Part shown: in pieces, positions 47,701 to 58,640 of the stretch
Layout: every line of letters starts with the position of its first letter
Numbering within the stretch: the stretch's first letter is position 1
The notes under the pieces: generated by a model
What the model saw: only the letters and a program-made list of their open reading frames with translations
Databases searched by the model: none
What the model was told of the DNA's origin: nothing
Made by a program: the position numbers and the translations under genes
DNA from: Morchella semilibera
Taxonomy: Eukaryota > Ascomycota > Pezizomycetes > Pezizales > Morchellaceae
Direction of reading: 5' to 3'
DNA: 64,000 nt
Assembly (NCBI GenBank): GCA_009192285.1
Contig: WBVU01000003.1
Span: 648,397-712,396, forward strand

Positions 47701-48277
47701 TGGGACTAACACGAATGAAGACCAGGCTAATACTATGGCGAGAGATATGTCAGAAGTGTTTGACTTTCTCCGAGCGGAAATGTTCAGAGCCCAACGGATC
47801 CAGGAGGAGTCCGCTAATGCCAATCGTATTCCGGCACCACGCTACAATATTGGGGATAAGGTATGGTTGTCTACCCGAAACCTATTAACCAAGCGACCAT
47901 CAAAAAAGTTGGACTGGAAACAGGTCGGACCTTATTTAATCTCTCGTGTTGTCAGCCCCTATGCTTATGAACTCGCGCTACCTGCCTCAATGAAAATATA
48001 TCCAGTGTTCCATGTTTCGCTATTATCATCTGCCGCCAATGATCCCGTCCCAGGTCAAATACAAACACCTCCACCGCCCGTTGAAATCGAAGGTGAACAA
48101 GAGTGGGAAGTTGATGCTATTCTGGACTCTCGGAAACGACGCGGAAGACTTGAGTATCTTGTTCGATATACTGGTTACGATGAGCCATCATGGCAACCCT
48201 ATGGCGACTTAGACAACTCACCTGAGTTAGTCAGAGATTTTCACGAACGATATCCACGCAAGCCTAAGAGGACTTAG
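44710..48277 (+). pseudogene. pro-pol polyprotein of element C, several 1-base shifts
   Basis: Protease ALIDTGASGYAFIDQDF; frame lost at T6 (44973-44978), regained; TAA at 45312; shift at A3 (45549-45551) within [12 protein letters not shown]; shift at T3 (45702-45704). From about 45715 the frame is open to the end: [86 protein letters not shown] and chromodomain WEVDAILDSRKRRGRLEYL. Apart from one nonsense codon all damage is single-base and in short homopolymers. Confidence 0.88.
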
Positions 48278-48300
48278 GCCTCAGAGGGGGACCTAATATC

Positions 48301-48785
48301 TATCACGGCGTGGAACATGCTTGCAATGTTGCGGGAAGAAGGATTAGTCAGGGTTTTCTATAAGGTTCTATGGGTTTCTGCTGCAGGACGTTATGAGGTA
48401 ATGGTGCGTATGTATTGGTAATCGAAGGATTTCCTTTAGGTTCTATGGGATTCTATGGGATGAGTCAGCGAAGGATGGCTAGGGCTATATATAGGGAGCT
48501 CTTTCCCTCGTTTGTAGAGTTTTCCTTTCTTTCCTTTCTTCTTCACGCAACCTTCCTGTCCCTTTAGTCGATACTGTACTTTAGGATCTCTGGTCTCGAT
48601 TACAAAACCCCTCCGGGGATTTCGCTCTACCTCCATAGTCCCCGTAATTCTTATTGCCTCGTATCCCCGCTCTTGGTTATTCCCGTACCCCTCACCTCAC
48701 TCATCTCGCCTCGCTTCGCTCTGCTTTCTCGCCTCGGTTGTGTACCTTGGCACCTCTGACTACGCCCTCGCCTCGCTCCGTGATA
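48301..48785 (+). repeat. 3' LTR of element C
   Basis: 485 bp, TATCACGG...CCGTGATA, preceded by the purine tract CAGAGGGGGACC. Confidence 0.9.
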
Positions 48786-48790
48786 TATAC

Positions 48791-49826
48791 GCAGATATGG
48801 GTAATAGTGGACAGGTTCTCAAAGATGGCTCATTTTATTCCCCTCCAAGGCACCGCCTCCTTCCAGGATCTGGCGAGAGTATTCCTGGCTCAAATCTGGC
48901 GCATACATGGGCTACCGCTAGACATAGTTTCTGATCGAGATGCCAAATTTACTTCAAGCTTTTGGGTATCTCTCATGGAACTGTTGGACATCAAGCTCCG
49001 TATGAGTACCGCTTTCCACCCGCAAACCGACGGTCAAACTGAACGGGTCAACCAAACCTTGGAGCACTATCTTCGGGCATTCTGCAACTACGAGCAAAAT
49101 GATTGGGCAGAACTGCTCCCATTAGCTGAGTAGGCTTATAATAACTCGGTTACATCTGCGACGGGGCAATCACCCTTCTATACCAATTATGGGTATAACC
49201 CCCGAACGAGTTGGCCAACGGAGAACGAAGTAGTCAACCCTACGAGCGACCTCTATGCCCACTTCATTCGAGGAGTGCATGACGCTGCTCATCATAAATT
49301 AGCCGCCGCCAGGGAAAGAATGGGAAAATACTATGACCAGAAAAGAGAGACACCCCCAGCGTTCAGGATTGGAGATCAGGTTATGCTCAACGCCGTCAAC
49401 CTCAAAACTCGTCGGACGACAAAGAAACTCGACCATAAGAAAATGGGACCGTTTGTGATAAAACGACTCGCCGGAAAGCGCGCTTGCGAACTAGACCTCC
49501 CCCCTCAAATGAAGGTCCATCCCGTGTTCCACGTCGAGCTATTGGAACCTTACCGGGTCAGCGCGATCCCAGGGCGAGAACAACGGCCCCCTACTCCCGA
49601 CGTAGTCGATAATGAAGGCGAAAAGCTGTACGAGATTGAGGGTATTATTGGAAGTAGGAAGAGCAGGAAAGAAGTAGTAGAGTATCTGGTGAAGTGGCGG
49701 GGCTACCCGGTTGGGGAGAGCACATACCAAGTCATCGATGCTATGGATGAGGAGGTATTGTCGCTTGTCCGTGAATTCCACCGAAAAAACCCCAAGGCTA
49801 CGAAGGACCAACGCCTGAGACTGTAG
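48791..49826 (+). pseudogene. Integrase and chromodomain of element D, 3' part
   Basis: Resumes exactly after the TATAC duplication with [20 protein letters not shown]. Core residues in [13 protein letters not shown] and [23 protein letters not shown] at 49131; GPY/F-like MGPFVIKRLAGKRACELDLP; HPVFHVELLEPY; C-terminal chromodomain YEIEGIIGSRKSRKEVVEYL then VKWRGYPVGESTYQ, in which the usual Trp of the aromatic cage region is Tyr. A purine tract (GAGAGGGGGG) precedes the 3' LTR. Confidence 0.88.
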
Positions 49827-49953
49827 AGGTACCCTCCGTGGCTAAGTCCTTCCCCTCCACAGACAGCACGGGTGATATGTGGAGAAGGTTTACTGGAACC
49901 ACAGTCGGTCAGAAGATGTCCTGAGGACAGAACACCCTGAGAGGGGGGTAAGC

Positions 49954-51112
49954 TGTTACGGGCATGAGAAAAGGAACCCGAAGACTAAAAGAGGAGGACC
50001 CTCCCCACGCTACTACGCTGCTAAAAGTCTCTATGTCCCACTGGGCGCGCCAGAGAGGTACGGTGTTGCCAGTATCGAGCCCAGTGCGGAGTTGCGGAAT
50101 CCCTAGTTAACGAACCTGTTTTCGACCCCTGAAATAACCCCCGGAGCATCAAAGCGCCGGCACAGTCGCTCAGGACACCGGTGGGTATAGGAGGGGGCAA
50201 CAGTGCGAGTTTGGAGTCAATCGGACCATATTTGATCGAATGGCGAAGGTCGTAAGAAAGCTCACACTGGTGGCGCCTCTGGGGAAGGTAAGACTACCCG
50301 ACTCCTCCGGTCATCAGCAAGACTTCATTTGTCTCCTGATGTCTCCTGAGCCTCAGGAGACTCAAAAAATATCCGGGGGTATCAGGAGACTCTCAGGAGA
50401 CCTGGGAGACTGTTGGGAGACTCCAGTCACAAGTTGAGTTTGCTGATGGTACCGATCGTTAGCAGTCCTAATGTTGAGCTATGCTCCTTGGTGATAGGTA
50501 ACGATGTCGGGAAAGAGTTGGCGAGCGAAGTCGAGCCCGGTACCGGGATGTTATTAGGTAGGCTAACTTCGAAGACTCCTCATGACCACTGACGAAGGCT
50601 GAGTGCATGTAGCAAACGGGTTGTTATCTATAAACGGGATAGAGCGTGAGGGATTTTTTGGGATTAGAGATCAGGGGTATTTTAGATGGAGGGATAGATT
50701 TGGCGTTTGGTTGTCTTGGCGTATTTTCAGGGTCTTCGGGGTTTCGCACTTGTTGTTTGTATTTATAAATGTTTAGTCCGCGAGACATTTGCGCGGGATA
50801 TAAATACTGTGTCATTTTCCGACTTTGTTGAAATCATCAGCGACGAAGAAAGAGTCTTATCGATATAATCACTATTACTTTACGCTTTATACTTTGTCTT
50901 CGAAGAATTTATCAAGTGACCTGGAAACTCCACATCGAACCATCTTCGTATTTCAGGACCATTTGCATACTGAAAGGACTAGCATCGAGCGATCGAGACT
51001 CTAGGCTGGTTAAGACTGAGGAGACCTTGTTCCTTACTGCCTTTGCGGTTAGCGTTTCAAACTCTAAGCTCTTTACTTGACTACTCGGGTTGCTTGGTGT
51101 AACACCCTAATA
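49954..51112 (+). repeat. 3' LTR of element D
   Basis: 1159 bp. By eye I find no difference from the 5' LTR at 29745-30903, including the embedded MITE. Confidence 0.9.
50312..50448 (+). mobile_element. 137-bp palindromic MITE, copy 3 (in 3' LTR of D)
   Basis: Same position and sequence as copy 2; duplicated by retrotransposition of its host rather than by a separate insertion. Confidence 0.85.
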
Positions 51113-51117
51113 AATGC

Positions 51118-54100
51118 CTCTAGACTACCGCCACATCGTCCCTATGACCATGAGATCAAACTTCAGGAAGGAACAGTACCACCCTTTGGTCCCATGTATA
51201 GTATGTCACGGGAAGAGTTGAAGGCGTTGAGGGATTATTTGGCCGATAATTTGCAGAAAGGATTTCTTAGATCTAGCAATTCTCCAGCTGGCGCCCCAGT
51301 GCTATTTGTTAAAAAGGCTGATGGTTCCTTACGCTTGTGTGTCGATTATCGAAAGCTAAATGCTATTACGGTTAAGGATCGATACCCTTTCCCCCTTACA
51401 CCAGAAACGATGGCCAACTTAGCCCGAGCTAATTATTTTACCAAGCTAGACCTACGCTGGGGTTATAATCAGATCAGGATTAAAGAAGGGGACGAGTGGA
51501 AAACGGCTTTTCGAACACGCTATGGACATTAGGAATATTTGGTGATGCCTTTTGGTCTAACCAATGCTCCTGCTACCTTTCAACGTTGGATTAATGATAT
51601 TCTTCGACCCTTTCTGGACCGTTGCGCTACTGCTTATCTGGATGATATTCTTATTTATTCGGAAACCCTGGAGCAACATCAACAAGATGTGCGACAAGTA
51701 TTGGAAGCTCTAGAAGCCAATGAGGTTCATTTGAAACCGGAGAAATGCGAATTTAGCGTACAAGAGACAAAATATTTGAGCATGATTTTGACCCCTGGAG
51801 GAATGAAGATGGATCCTGCGAAGGTACAGACAATTGTGGACTGGGAGGCGCCGAAGACAGTGAAGGAGGTTCAAGAGTTTCTTGGGTTTGCCAATTTTTA
51901 TCGACGTTTTATTTATGCTTACTCACGAGTGGCTCGACCTTTGACTACCTTGACGAAAAAGCATGTACGATTCGAGTGGACTCAGAAAGTGGAGCAAGCT
52001 TTTCAAAAACTCAAGACTGCTTTTACCACCGCTCCTGTGTTGATGCATCCTGACCCTGAAAAGGAATTTATTGTGGAAACCGATGTGTCAGATTATGTAT
52101 CGGCTGGAATATTATCACAACGAGACGATGAGGGAATACTCCATCCAGTTGCTTTCTTTTCCAAAACACACTCGCCTGCGGAGTGCAACTATGAGATCTA
52201 CGACAAAGAGTTACTGGCCATTATTCGTTGTTTCGAGGAATGGAGACCTCATTTAGAGACAGCTCAGTTTCAAGTCAAAGTACTTACGGATCATCGCAAT
52301 CTTGCATCAGCAAACTCAACTTGTGACTGGAGTCTCCCAACAGTCTCCCAGGTCTCCTGAGAGTCTCCTGAGACCCCTGGATATTTTCTGAGTCTCCTGA
52401 GGCTCAGGAGACATCAGGAGACAAATGAAGTCTTGCTGATGTGAGTACTTTATGTCGACTAAACTACTGAATCGGTGTCAAACCCGGTGGGCGGAATTCT
52501 TGTCTCGATTTAATTTTATTATTCAATACCGGCTAGGGAAGCAGGGGACGAAGTTGGATATTTTGATCAGGAGGCCAAAGGATTTACCGAAGGAGGGGGA
52601 TGAAAGATTGGAGCAACAAAGTCGCTTGGTATTGAAGAAGGAGAATTTAGATGCAAAGATAGGTTTGTTAGCGGGTTCTTTGTCAAATGAACCCGCTGAA
52701 GGATCGTCTCCTGTACTTGATTTATTTAATGAAGCTTACCAGTGTGATAGCTTTCTGAGCAAAGTTCTATCCATGCTTCGGGACGGTGTTCGACAATCGA
52801 AAGAGATTTCGTTGGGCGAGTGCAAGGAAAGTGAGGAGGGGTTATTGCTTTATCGGAACACCCTTTATGTCCCTGGCTTTGATGAACTCAAGCTCTATCT
52901 GCTACGAGAGCATCACGATAAACCTTCGGCTGGACATCCTGAACGATCAAAGACTTTGGAACTTCTCAGCCGGGAATATTATTGGCCGACCATGCGGAAA
53001 TATACAGACCGCTATGTCCAGAATTGCCATACCTGTCGGCGAAGCAAGACAAACCATAACCCCCTACAAGGAGTTCTGCGCCCATTATCGGTGCCCAAAG
53101 GACCCTGGACGGATGTCACGATGGATTTTGTAACGGGACTTCCGGAGAGTCATGGATTTAATGCCATTCTGGTAGTGGTGGATCGGTTGACAAAGATGAA
53201 GCATTTGATTCCCACGACGGAGAATGTTAATGCCAGGGATCTGTCTCGTCTATACCTGGAGCAGGTATGGAAGTTACATGGGCTACCCGAGACTATTGTT
53301 TCCGATCGAGGGACACAGTTTATTGCTGAATTTTGGAAAATTCTCTGCGAACGACTGGAAATTGCCCCTTGCTATTCCACAGCATTTCATCCTCAGACCG
53401 ATGGACAAACAGAAAGGACCAATGCGATTATGGAGCAGTACCTCCACAGTTATGTATCATATCAACAGGATAACTGGGCGGACCTTTTACCTCTGGCTGA
53501 ATTTGCTACTAATAATCATATTTCCGAAACTACTAATATGTCCCCCTTTCAGGCCAACTATGGGAGACATCCGAGAATGACATTTGGACCCTTACAGCAT
53601 GGACAGACGGTGAATGAGGACCAAGCTAATGGGTTGGCACGAGAGATGTCTCGGGTGTTTGATTTCCTGAAAAGCGAGATGTTCAGGGCGCAGAAGATAC
53701 AGGAGGAGATGGCCATCTTACACCGGACTCCGGCACCTCGATATGCGGTTGGCGATTTTGTTTGGCTCTCGACCAGAAATATTGAAACAAAACGACCCTC
53801 GAAAAAACTTGACTGGAAACAAATTGGTCCCTACCCGGTCAAGTGAATTGTGAGCCCTTATGCCTACGAGTTGGAATTACCTGCCTCTATGAAAATACAT
53901 CCGGTATTCCATGTTTCATTATTATCGCCGACCGTTGGAGATGCTATTCCCGGACAAATTGTTGAACCACCCCCACCGGTGGAAGTTGAAGGAGAGACTG
54001 AATGCCAGTGGGAAGTAACAGAGATATTGGATTCGCGGAAGAAGGGGCGAAGGGTGGAATACTTGGTTAGATATGCTGGATATGAAGAACCGTCCTGGCA

Positions 54101-54188
54101 ACCTTCAGGGGATTTGGAACATAGTCCTGATATTAGAAAAGTATTTCACGACCAGTATCCTTCGAAACCTCGGCCTATCAGGAGCTAG
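51118..54188 (+). pseudogene. RT-RNase H-integrase-chromodomain of element A-I
   Basis: Continues A-I after element D. RT ([29 protein letters not shown]), RNase H ([17 protein letters not shown]), integrase (CHTC, VTMDFVTGLPES, VSDRGTQFIAEFW) and chromodomain (WEVTEILDSRKKGRRVEYL). Only three lesions: TAG 51530 (A2 has TGG), TGA 53844 (A2 has CGA) and the MITE at 52305-52441. A two-codon insertion (TGCCAG) lies just before the chromodomain at about 54004-54009. Confidence 0.9.
52305..52441 (-). mobile_element. 137-bp palindromic MITE, copy 4 (in RNase H of A-I)
   Basis: Inverted relative to the other copies. Flanked by TG (52303-52304, 52442-52443); the homologous position in A2 (near 41640) is the empty site with a single TG. 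Confidence 0.9.
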
Positions 54189-54209
54189 GCCCTGGGAGAG
54201 GACCCGATC

Positions 54210-54840
54210 TGTCCCGGCGTCTTGGCATTTGTTCCGACGGTTCGGTAGGCGATGCACGGTTGTGGTGGTTAGGGTAATGTTAAGTGAGAGCGGGGAGTGC
54301 GAGGTGGAGGCTGTCGTCATTAGGTTCTGGGAGGTTCAATGGCGTGATGGATTGGTAATGTAGAATAGCAGAGATGGTGGGGAGGATTACGGGGTGTGGT
54401 AGCGACGGGCTTCTATGAGGTTCTATGAGCGAAAATGTGAGTCATAGCGGACTAGTGGAGGAGGTGTGTTAAATAGCGGGGATAGATGTTTTCCTTAGTT
54501 CTTTCTTTCTTTTCTCTCTGTCTCGTCTTCCTGTTATCTCGGTACATGGGAATCTACTCCTATTTCTAAGCCATAGCCTCTCGTACCAAAGACTCGATCC
54601 TCCGACAGGAGGAAACTCATAGTATTTCTCATCGTTCTCATTGAGGTCCATTCGGTCCTCACTCTCCCTGCTCTGTGCTCTTGTGCCCTTGCTCTTGCCT
54701 TTGCCTTTGCCGGTGCCTATGCTTGTGCCTGCCCGGGGTTATTCCTGTCTTCACCGGCCCCCTCGTCGAGTAGACTGTGCTCCTCGAGTCCCTCTGCGTC
54801 ATCATTGTCATCTTCTTCTTTGCGTCGGGTTACTCCGTCA
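54210..54840 (+). repeat. 3' LTR of element A-I
   Basis: 631 bp; ends CGTCA, two bases shorter than other family-A LTRs, directly followed by the CCCTA duplication. Confidence 0.88.
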
Positions 54841-54845
54841 CCCTA

Positions 54846-57800
54846 TTCCTTGGTGGTTCTACGGAGTCGATACCCCCGGAAATTGCTGCTTTGGTCCCCC
54901 CTGAACATCACCACTTCTGGCAACGGTTTGGGAAAGAAGGCCCCCAGAAGCTGCCCCCTCACCGTCCCTATGATATTCGGATTAATCTTCATGAGGGAAA
55001 GGAACCTCCCTTCGGCCCCCTGTATAGCATGTCTCGAGACGAACGGGCTGCATTGATCGAATACATCGACAATATGCTGAAGAAAGGTTTTATCGAGTCT
55101 AGCTCCTCCCCCGCCGGAACCCCTGTTCTGTTTGTGAAAAAGCCTGGTGGTGTACTTCGATTCTGTGTGGATTACCGAGGCCTGAATGCTATTACTGTTA
55201 AGAATCGCTACCCATTGCCGCTGCCCAAGGAAACGTTTAATCAACTTTGCAAGGCCAAATGGTATACCAAGTTGGACTTGAAGAATGCCTATAACCTAGT
55301 CCGAGTTGCAGCTGGAGATGAATGGAAAACCGCGTTCCGTACCAGAGTTGGCCACTTTCAGTATAAAGTGATGCCCTTTGGATTGACCAATGCTCCTGCC
55401 GTTTTTCAGCATTTTATTAATGATACTCTTCGCCCCTTTTTGGACCGCTTCTGCACGGCTTATCTTGACGACATCCTTATCTATAGTGAGGATTTGGAAT
55501 CACATCGCGATCATGTTCATCAAGTTCTGCAAGCCCTTACCGACGCCGATCTTTATTGCTCCCCCGAGAAATGCGAATTTCAAGTCAAAGAGGTGAAATA
55601 CTTGGGCATGATTGTTACTACCGAAGGCCTTAAGCTCGACCCTAAGAAGATCGAAACTATCATTAAATGGGTTCGCCCTCTGAATGTTAGGGATATACAG
55701 GTTTTTAATGGTTGGGCAAATTTCTACCAGCGCTTTATAAAAAATTACTCTGGCATTGTTCGTCCTTTGACGATACTCATTAAAGAGAATGTACCCTTTA
55801 TTTGGTCCCCCTCTTGTGAGGAAGCTTTTGAAGGTCTCAAAACCGCCTTTACTACTGCCCCGATTCTCCGTCATTTTGATTTCGATCGTCGAGCTATCGT
55901 GGAAACGGATGCATCAGACTATGTTTCGGGGGGGACTCTCTACTAGTATAGTGACGAGAATATTTTGCACCCCGTGGCTTACCTTTCTGGAACCCATTCC
56001 CCGGCCGAATATAACTATGAGATTTACGATAAGGAACTATTGGCTATTATTAAGTGCTTCGAAGAATGGAGAGCTGAACTCATGGGTGTTGCCGAACCTA
56101 TCCAAGTCCTGAGCGATCACCGGAATTTGGAGTATTTTATGACCAAGAGGGATTTGAATCGGCCACAGGCGCGATGGTCAGAGTTCCTCTCCCGATTTAA
56201 TTATGTGATTAAATATCGGCCCGGGAAGTAAGGGGGAAAACTGGATGCATTAACTAGGAGATTAGTAGATCTGCCTAAAGAGGGGGATGAACGCCTGACA
56301 CAGCAAAGTCAGACAGTGTTCAAGTCCCATAATTTGGGTTTGTTGGCAGCCATTCCGGCTGTCCGAGGACAGTCAGCCCTAGAAAAACCTTTTGAACAGG
56401 CTTATGTCACTGACCCATTCCCGAATAAAATCTTAGGACTTCTCCGAGACGGCGTTAGGCATTCCCGAGAGATTACCCTAGCAGAATGCTCGACCAGGAA
56501 AGGCATCCTGATCTATCGCGGAAAACTCTTTGTTCTAGACGATGCGTCTCTGCACTTGCACCTGTTGAAAGAACACCATGATGCTCCGTCTGCAGGCCAC
56601 CCCGGGAAAGCAAAAACCTTTCAGCTCCTCACTCACTCCTACTATTGGTCAGGGATGCGCAATACGGTGGACCGCTATATTAGGAACTGCCATACCTGTA
56701 GTCGTAGTAAGACAGCCCGCCACGCCCCCTATGGAGTTCTTCGCCCTTTACCGATTCCTCAGAGACCTTGGACACATATTTTCATGGACTTTATCACAGG
56801 ACTGCCGGAAAGCAAGGGAAGAGACGCGATTCTCGTAGTAGTCGACCGTCTATCAAAGATGCGGCACTATATTGCCTGCAATACTACTACCGGATCTGAA
56901 GACCTCGCACGCTTGTTTATTGACCACGTTTGGAAACTTCATGGTCTTCCTACTAGTATTGTCTCCGACCGCGGTACTCAGTTTACATCCAGATTCTGAA
57001 TGTCCCTGTGCAAGGCACTTAATATTGCGATGTCTTCTGCCTTCCACTCTGAAACAGATGGCCAAACGGAGCGAATCAATGCGGCCATAGAACAATATCT
57101 GAAAAGTTACGTTTCCTATCAACAGGATGACTGGGTGGATTGGCTACCGCTTGCTGAATTTGCTTCGAATAATTATCCTTCGGATACGACGCAGGTCTCC
57201 CCTTTTATGGCCAACTACGGATTTGATCTTCGCGTTACGGAAAACCTGGCATTGCCCCCACTTTCGGATCGCCCCCAGGATACTAATGCTCTTGTTCGAA
57301 AGATGGCCGAGATCCACGACCAGTTGCAAGCTGAAATACGCTATGCTCAAGATCGACAGGAGACTAATGCCAATACCCGTCGAGTCCCTGCCCCTTTGTA
57401 TAAAGTGGGTGACGAAGTATGGCTTAATGCCAGGAATATCCAGACTACCAGACCCTCCCGGAAGCTTGATTGGAAACGACTCGGCAGGTTTAAGATAAAG
57501 TCGGTTATTAGCCCCTACGCCTACGAACTCGACCTCCCTCTTATGATGAAGATACATCCTGTCTTCCATGTTTTGAAGTTGGAACCTTGTGCTACCGATC
57601 ACTTACCAGGACACATTCCCCCTCCCGCACCGCCGGTAATCGTTGATGGTAATGAGGAATGGGAAGTCGATGAGCTTCTAGATTCCCGCCTTCGTTACTC
57701 GCGACTGTAGTACTTGGTTAAGTGGAAGGGTTATGATGCGCCAACTTGGGAATATGCTGAGAGTCTTACCAATGTCCCCCGCCTCTTGTCCCGCTTTCAT

Positions 57801-57935
57801 ATAGCATACCCTACCAAGCCGAGACCTGACGGAGTTCTCGCGGAGCTCGAACCTAAAGAGAGGGCAACTATCATGGCTCCGCCTTCTGTACCCCGCCTCC
57901 CGCCAAGACGTCTACGTAACAGGGTTGTTGGATAG
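54846..57935 (+). pseudogene. RT-RNase H-integrase-chromodomain of element B, four stops
   Basis: One continuous frame with TAG 55944, TAA 56229, TGA 56997 and TAG 57708, and no indel over 3.1 kb. RT ([45 protein letters not shown]), RNase H ([24 protein letters not shown]), integrase (HHDAPSAGHPG, CHTCSRSK, FMDFITGLPESKG, VSDRGTQFTSRF, DGQTERINAAIEQYL), GPY/F-like (LGRFKIKSVISPYAYELDLP) and chromodomain (WEVDELLDSRL ... YLVKWKGYDAPTWEY). The last 20 codons read into the 3' LTR. Confidence 0.9.
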
Positions 57936-58366
57936 TATCGGTCAATGTCGGAAGTAGAAGGATGGATTAGGAAGGAGTTCGGGTGATAAAATGTAAGTGC
58001 TAGGAAGGATGGGGTAGTATCGGGATAGAGGTATGGGTATTGGGATTAGTATGGGTGATACAGAAGTATGGGAGTTTCTATGAGATTCTATGGTATGAGT
58101 CATTGGTGCGGGGGAATAATTGTATATATAGTGCTCGTTCTTCCCTATGTTTCTGCCTCTTCAGGCAACGTCTTCTTTCTGTTAGCAATACATTACTTTG
58201 GCTCCAGCCTTCTGTCTACGCCTCATCTCTGAACCTGAACCCGAACCTGAACCTGCACTCAAACCTGAACCTGCTTGGCCTCGGGTGTATCCTGAGCCGA
58301 CCCCGTCCTACCTTGTTCCTGAAGACTACCCCGCCTCGTCCCTGAATCCGACCCCGCCCCGTTAGA
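57869..58366 (+). repeat. 3' LTR of element B
   Basis: TATCATGGCTCC...CCCCGTTAGA, 498 bp, after the purine tract AAAGAGAGGG. TATATATA at 58123; AGGCAACGT (predicted transcript start) at 58163. Confidence 0.75.
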
Positions 58367-58640
58367 ACTTTCTCAAATCTATCATCGTGTTCACAAGCTA
58401 TTGACCCTGTCCCAGCTCGAACAAATGAGCCATTCCCAAAACACTACTGATATTAACTACCCAAAACCTTTGCCGAGAGCGCCTCGCAACTCTAAGAAGA
58501 CCGTGTGAGCCGTCTGGAAGACCCCTATCCTTGGCTTCCAGTAGCTCTACAAGACAAAGCTGATATGTTTTCGTCGATATACTGTCACGTATCTTGAATA
58601 TTGCTCGTACAAGCCCTGGTAGGCGTCCCTGAAAGGCTCC
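58367..58640. other. Short spacer between element B and Plavaka element
   Basis: No homology to the rest of the truncated LTR that flanks B on the left, and no recognised gene. Probably part of the Plavaka element or a rearranged junction. Confidence 0.4.

Larger units (their letters stand above)
36405..48785 (+). mobile_element. Gypsy chromovirus C (fourth level)
   Basis: Inserted in the integrase of D with duplication TATAC (36400-36404 and 48786-48790). LTRs 36405-36889 and 48301-48785, each 485 bp, with about four substitutions between them. Gag is split by element A2; pro-pol follows. Confidence 0.9.
29745..51112 (+). mobile_element. Gypsy chromovirus D (third level)
   Basis: Inserted in pol of A-I with duplication AATGC (29740-29744 and 51113-51117). 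LTRs 29745-30903 and 49954-51112, each 1159 bp. Internal: gag 30968-33820 (interrupted by an inverted solo LTR of its own family), pol 33811-36404 and 48791-49826 (interrupted by element C). Confidence 0.9.
26165..54840 (+). mobile_element. Gypsy chromovirus A-I (second level)
   Basis: Inserted in pro-pol of B with duplication CCCTA (26160-26164 and 54841-54845). LTRs 26165-26797 and 54210-54840. Internal pieces: 26798-28703, 29617-29744, 51118-54209; the gaps are a solo LTR of family D and the complete element D. It also holds a 137-bp MITE in pol. The two LTRs differ at roughly seven positions that I noticed, all transitions. Confidence 0.9.
23621..58366 (+). mobile_element. Gypsy chromovirus B (outermost element, interrupted)
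   Basis: 5' LTR 23621-24065, gag 24102-25577, pro-pol 25556-26164 continuing at 54846-57935, 3' LTR 57869-58366. The nested block 26165-54840 plus one CCCTA copy must be removed to recover the element, about 6.1 kb. It carries only nonsense-type damage in its coding regions. No matching target duplication was found: left flank is GGACTGGT, right flank is ACTTTCTC. Confidence 0.88.
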
